A stretch of DNA of 27,356 bases from Lachnospiraceae bacterium (lineage in GTDB: Bacteria; Bacillota; Clostridia; Lachnospirales; Lachnospiraceae), in NCBI GenBank assembly GCA_900771995.1, contig CAAGQC010000068.1:1-27356 (forward strand), given 5' to 3'. The notes beneath the pieces are model-generated. The model was not told the DNA's origin. It worked only from the letters and a program-made list of their open reading frames with translations, and made no database searches. Positions 23,663-27,356 of this stretch are shown here, piece by piece; positions within the stretch are counted from its first letter, which is position 1; each line of letters begins with the position of its first letter. The position numbers and the translations under genes are program-made.

Positions 23663-25093
23663 ATGCAGGGCAGAACTTCGAAGGAGAAAAGACAACTGAA
23701 TAACGAAGGTTTTTCCCTGATAGAGCTTCTGGTGGCCATGGTGATCCTGTCCATTATCGTGGTGCCTCTGCTGCACAGCTTTGTGACTTCGGCCAGAACC
23801 AATGCCAAGGCGAGAAACACCATGCGGGCGACGGCCATCGCAGAGGACGTGATGGAGAATTTCGAGGCGTATTCCCTGGAAGATCTGGAGAGACGCTATA
23901 CGGCGCAGGGCTATACGGTGCAGGGAAGTGACGGCACCGGCGTGGATAAGGACGGCGACGGCAATGCAGATCCGGGAACCGCCGGGGAATGGCTTTTCTC
24001 AGGAACACTGGCGGCGGACAGCGTGACTTCCGGACAGTACGATGTGATCGTACGGCTGAATCCTTCCGGCTACCATCAGGTGGATCTGAAAGGAATCAAT
24101 GACAAGCAGTTAGTGAATTTACAGAATCTGACCAGTACGGTCAATGCAGTGTATCAGGAAGGGCCGGATGAAGCTTTGGGCGCTTACCGTTATTTTGCAA
24201 CGGCAGTGCTGGGCAGGACTGCGGCGGAAATGCAGAATGAGGAAACGGCAGCACAGGCAGTGGTGGCTGTGGCCCCCCATGTGACCCGGACGGTGACTGT
24301 GGATATCAACAGCAGCCGTGTCAGCGCGGATCTGGGCTACAAAACCGTGGAGGTTCCCACCTATCTGGTAACGGCTACCATGCAGTACCAGTATAATGAC
24401 GGAACGAATACCGCTGCCTACCCGCAGCACGGCAACAATCACGTGATCTTTTCCAATGAAAAGGATGTGAAGGAACAGGCCGACAGCATCCGCTCCGCGT
24501 GGAAAGCAGATCCTGCCTCCGTGACGGACAGGGAGGTGGGCTCGGCACTTGCCAATATTGTGTTCTGCATGCGTCCGAGATATGAGAGTGCGGTACTGAA
24601 TAAAGTGGTGGATACGGTGATCGTTCACAATCCCAAGAATGTGGCCACGAACTTTTTCCTGGTAAGACAGCAGGCGGAGGATCCCTCTCTGTGGGATTCC
24701 AGGTATCAGATGGCATTCGAGTTGCAGGAATTCTGGCCCGGCTGGGCGGCAGGACCGCAGAATTCGGCATGTACTTTAAGAAGTAATTTCCTGGTGGCAG
24801 ATCCGGACAAAAGTATGGATTTTTCCTACCAGCATCACAGATATACTTTCCGGAACCTGAGCACGGCCATGACCAGCTATGAGGGAGAGGGCTATCTGAA
24901 TGTGACGGGGGCGGCAAAGCTTCCGGCAGGAACCATGGGAGGCCCCACGGCACTGACCATTATGGATGCGGATGTGCTGACACCGGATGAAAATTATGAC
25001 AGATTGTATGACATTGCGGTAGAGATCTACGAGTCCGGCAGATCGGGAGACGGACAGCCAATCACGATCATGACGGGTACGGTGACCAGATAA
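23663..25093 (+). CDS. Large minor pilin (prepilin-type N terminus)
   Basis: A 476-residue protein with a class III signal: a basic leader ending NNEG, cleavage after Gly16, then FSLIELLVAMVILSIIVVPLL with Glu5 (precursor Glu21). This makes it a substrate of the adjacent PilD. The size is about three times that of a normal pilin, so it is more likely a tip or minor subunit (PilV/PilW-like) than a bulk subunit. Residues 95-103 read DKDGDGNAD, an EF-hand-like calcium loop (Asp95, 97, 99, Asn101, Asp103). The rest has no recognisable domain. It includes beta-rich stretches and Trp-rich FWPGWAAG (near 365). It follows pilO by 13 bp; a weak GGGAGAGACGGA precedes the start. Confidence 0.82.
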   Translation: MQGRTSKEKRQLNNEGFSLIELLVAMVILSIIVVPLLHSFVTSARTNAKARNTMRATAIAEDVMENFEAYSLEDLERRYTAQGYTVQGSDGTGVDKDGDGNADPGTAGEWLFSGTLAADSVTSGQYDVIVRLNPSGYHQVDLKGINDKQLVNLQNLTSTVNAVYQEGPDEALGAYRYFATAVLGRTAAEMQNEETAAQAVVAVAPHVTRTVTVDINSSRVSADLGYKTVEVPTYLVTATMQYQYNDGTNTAAYPQHGNNHVIFSNEKDVKEQADSIRSAWKADPASVTDREVGSALANIVFCMRPRYESAVLNKVVDTVIVHNPKNVATNFFLVRQQAEDPSLWDSRYQMAFELQEFWPGWAAGPQNSACTLRSNFLVADPDKSMDFSYQHHRYTFRNLSTAMTSYEGEGYLNVTGAAKLPAGTMGGPTALTIMDADVLTPDENYDRLYDIAVEIYESGRSGDGQPITIMTGTVTR

Positions 25094-25114
25094 CGGGATA
25101 GAAGGCAACAGCGT

Positions 25115-27356
25115 ATGAGAAAACAGGGCAGAGAGAAGCAAAAACTGCATAAGGGAATGAACAATAAGGGCTCGGCTATTGTGGTAGTGATCATTGCCAT
25201 GGCTTTTATCGGCATTCTGGCCAGCGTCCTGATGTATATGTCCCTGCTGAACTATCAGATGAAGGTGAACAATCTGAAGGCGAAGGACAACTTTTACTCC
25301 GCAGAGACTGTGCTGGATCAGATCCGGCTGGGAATGCAGGATGAGGTGTCGGATTCCCTGAAGGAGGCTTACCAGAAGGTACTGGTAAGCTATGACAGTT
25401 CCACGGCGGCGGAGAAGAAGACGAAGCTTCGTTATTTTTATCTGACCGCATTGCAGAACCGCTATGCACTGGCATCGGACAATGGAGTGTTTGATCCGGC
25501 CAGACTTTTTTCCTATCTGACGGATGATGTGGCGGACCGGACGGTCATGGAGATCATTTACACGGATGCTTCTTCCAATGAGATCATTTACCAGATCAAA
25601 AAGGAAGCGGGAACCGTGCAGGGCGGTAAAAAGGGAGAGACCGATGCGGAGAACTGGAAGACGCTGATCGATGCATCGGGCAATCTGGTGACGGTTCCGG
25701 GATATGCGGATGCTTCCAGCAGACCCAGGGGCAATTTTAATCTGTATACGGATGGACTGGGCTTCAGTCGTCTGAAGATCATTTACACGGACGATGCGGG
25801 CTATGTGTCCATTATTGAGACAAATCTGCGGGTGAAGACCCCGGAAATCGATTTTACCCAGTCAACGACACTGCCTGCCCTGGGAGATATTTCCCTGATC
25901 GCGGGAAAGACGTTACAGGTAATGCCGAAAACGGCGAATTTTAACAGCGAGAATTATATCGGCGGAAGCTTCTATGCCGGGAAGCTGGTAGTGGGAAGTG
26001 AAGAAAACGGCGACGGACGGAACGTAAAGCTGACACTGGGGACGCTGCCCGGAACCGGAAGCGGCACGAGCACCGACAACAGAATGGTAGTCGGCGAGGC
26101 ACTGGTTCTGGGAAAAGGTGCGGAGCTGGAGACCAATACCGCCGGAGAACTCTGGGCGGGTTCCATTCAGATGCTGGGTTCCCAGGATGGGGACAACTGC
26201 AGCGTGACACTGCCACAGAGTGATACCTATGTGGCAGGAGATCTGGTATTTACGGGAGAGGCGAATAAATTCACCGCGGGCTCCAAAGACGATGCTACGG
26301 GAGAATATTTCGGAAGATATACCGGTTTCGGCACCGGAGAGAAGATCGACGGTGACAATATCGATGACAGTGCGATTATCGTCAACGGCACGAATACGCT
26401 GTTGGATCTGAGCCGCCTGAAAAGCCTGACCTTAGCGGGTGACAGTTATATTGCCGTCAGCGAGGCGGAGGAGAAGCAGCTGGCGGAGAGCACACCGGCT
26501 CCGGACTGGACGAATTCGGCGGAGGACAGCAAGGACATCCTTATGGGACAGTCCATCGCGGTCAAGAGTGACCAGCTGGCTTATCTGGTTCCGGCAAGAT
26601 GCATCGGCATCGATGATTCCGGAAAAAGCGTGCTGACTACCGTATCCAATCCCATTACGCTGGAGCAGTATAACAGCCGTATCAAAGGGAAGACGGATGT
26701 GGCACCTGTAGGCCTGAATATTGCCTGCAGCGAACTGGGCGGACATACGCTGGCGGATTACGGACTGACGGCCGCAGATATCCAGAGATATTTCCGGAGA
26801 GTCAACAGCAAGATCACACTGGTGTATTTCTACGTGGCCTTTGACCGCAATACGACGGAAGGCAGGATCAATGCCAGCCGTTATTTCAGCGACTATTATA
26901 ATGCCAACAAGTCCACCATGGATGCCTATGCGTCGATCTATACGGACAAGATCCGGATCCGCGATCAGGCAGACGGTGCGTATATCCTGCATCTGGCAGG
27001 CAATGTGGTAACGACTAAGAGCAACGGTTCTGTGGGCTTGCAGGGCAGTACACTGCAGTCGGATCAGACCAATACCGGCTATCAGAATTCCCTGACGGAA
27101 TACCGGGAGAAGTATCTGGCATTGTGTCATAAATTAGTGGATAACTACGTGGAACTGGATGCGGCGGAGCAGAATGCCAATATTTTCACCAATCTGGTGG
27201 AACAGGGCAATATAACTACGTTCTACGGTGCCGTTGTGGGAGATTCTGCCATTCCGGACAAGTCTGCCGCAAAATATTTTGATGCCGGCACCACGGAGAG
27301 CGGGGAGTCCCGGAAAGCGGTGGTGACCAATGCGGATTATGTCTACACGGGAAGCG
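25115..27356 (+). CDS. Very large PilX-like pilus-associated protein (3' end outside window)
   Basis: The frame stays open for 747 codons to the window edge. The N terminus is a basic leader followed by MNNKGSAIVVVIIAMAFIGILASVLMYM. It resembles pilin-like PilX/GspK starts with a Gly before Ser20, but lacks the Glu at position 5 (Val24). The next 120 residues are helical (AKDNFYSAETVLDQIRLGMQDEV), as in PilX-type proteins. Residues of about 240-460 are Gly/Asn/Thr-rich short beta strands suggesting a beta-solenoid, with repeated A-G-x-L-V-x motifs. This looks like a tip adhesin or initiation factor anchored by a pilin-like helix. It begins 21 bp after the minor pilin gene with GAAGG upstream. 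The function is inferred only from context. Confidence 0.75.
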   Translation, partial: MRKQGREKQKLHKGMNNKGSAIVVVIIAMAFIGILASVLMYMSLLNYQMKVNNLKAKDNFYSAETVLDQIRLGMQDEVSDSLKEAYQKVLVSYDSSTAAEKKTKLRYFYLTALQNRYALASDNGVFDPARLFSYLTDDVADRTVMEIIYTDASSNEIIYQIKKEAGTVQGGKKGETDAENWKTLIDASGNLVTVPGYADASSRPRGNFNLYTDGLGFSRLKIIYTDDAGYVSIIETNLRVKTPEIDFTQSTTLPALGDISLIAGKTLQVMPKTANFNSENYIGGSFYAGKLVVGSEENGDGRNVKLTLGTLPGTGSGTSTDNRMVVGEALVLGKGAELETNTAGELWAGSIQMLGSQDGDNCSVTLPQSDTYVAGDLVFTGEANKFTAGSKDDATGEYFGRYTGFGTGEKIDGDNIDDSAIIVNGTNTLLDLSRLKSLTLAGDSYIAVSEAEEKQLAESTPAPDWTNSAEDSKDILMGQSIAVKSDQLAYLVPARCIGIDDSGKSVLTTVSNPITLEQYNSRIKGKTDVAPVGLNIACSELGGHTLADYGLTAADIQRYFRRVNSKITLVYFYVAFDRNTTEGRINASRYFSDYYNANKSTMDAYASIYTDKIRIRDQADGAYILHLAGNVVTTKSNGSVGLQGSTLQSDQTNTGYQNSLTEYREKYLALCHKLVDNYVELDAAEQNANIFTNLVEQGNITTFYGAVVGDSAIPDKSAAKYFDAGTTESGESRKAVVTNADYVYTGS

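Overview
The window looks like chromosomal DNA of a gut-type Clostridia, most likely a Lachnospiraceae. GC is about 50% in most genes and ribosome-binding sites are strong AGGAGG types. The gene content (acetyl-type MetA, a divergent LigA, a Gram-positive type IV pilus operon, GH26) also fits. No rRNA, tRNA, integrase, transposase or CRISPR array was seen.

Layout. (1) 1-2279: the 3' end of one and the whole of a second tandem paralogue of a membrane-anchored sulfatase/alkaline-phosphatase-superfamily enzyme, followed by a convergent signal peptidase I that overlaps it. (2) 2926-7767: a same-strand housekeeping run of Fe-S flavodoxin-type reductase, RNase H, RluF-type pseudouridine synthase, NAD-dependent DNA ligase and homoserine O-acetyltransferase. 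(3) 7806-12487: a complete route from phosphoenolpyruvate to 2-aminoethylphosphonate (PEP mutase, phosphonopyruvate decarboxylase, AEP transaminase). It also carries two different cytidylyltransferase modules: a LicC/PntC-like enzyme fused to a winged helix, and a TagD-like domain fused to the mutase. This suggests that CMP-activated phosphonate is made for decorating a cell-surface glycan or lipid. (4) 12679-15383: a flotillin and a GH26 glycosidase without signal peptide, each followed by a hairpin. (5) 15384-16676: an AT-rich islet. It encodes, on the minus strand, a small PBECR4-like (BECR-fold nuclease) protein. Upstream of that gene lie a good promoter, two 53-nt tandem repeats with covarying stems and A-rich tails, and a terminator. 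This is the architecture of a type III (RNA-antitoxin) toxin-antitoxin system and is the most interesting object in the window. (6) 16538-27356: a type IV pilus operon with its own extended -10 promoter. Its order is pilB (with c-di-GMP-binding-type MshEN domain), pilC, major pilin, prepilin peptidase pilD, a fused pilM-pilN, pilO, a large minor pilin with an EF-hand-like loop, and a very large PilX-like protein that runs off the window.

In region 6 PilB powers assembly on the PilC platform, PilMN and PilO form the alignment complex, PilD matures the pilins, and the last two proteins probably form the tip or initiation complex. No retraction ATPase (PilT) is present in the window. Composition changes abruptly inside pilC and stays AT-rich through the pilin gene, suggesting a mosaic history.
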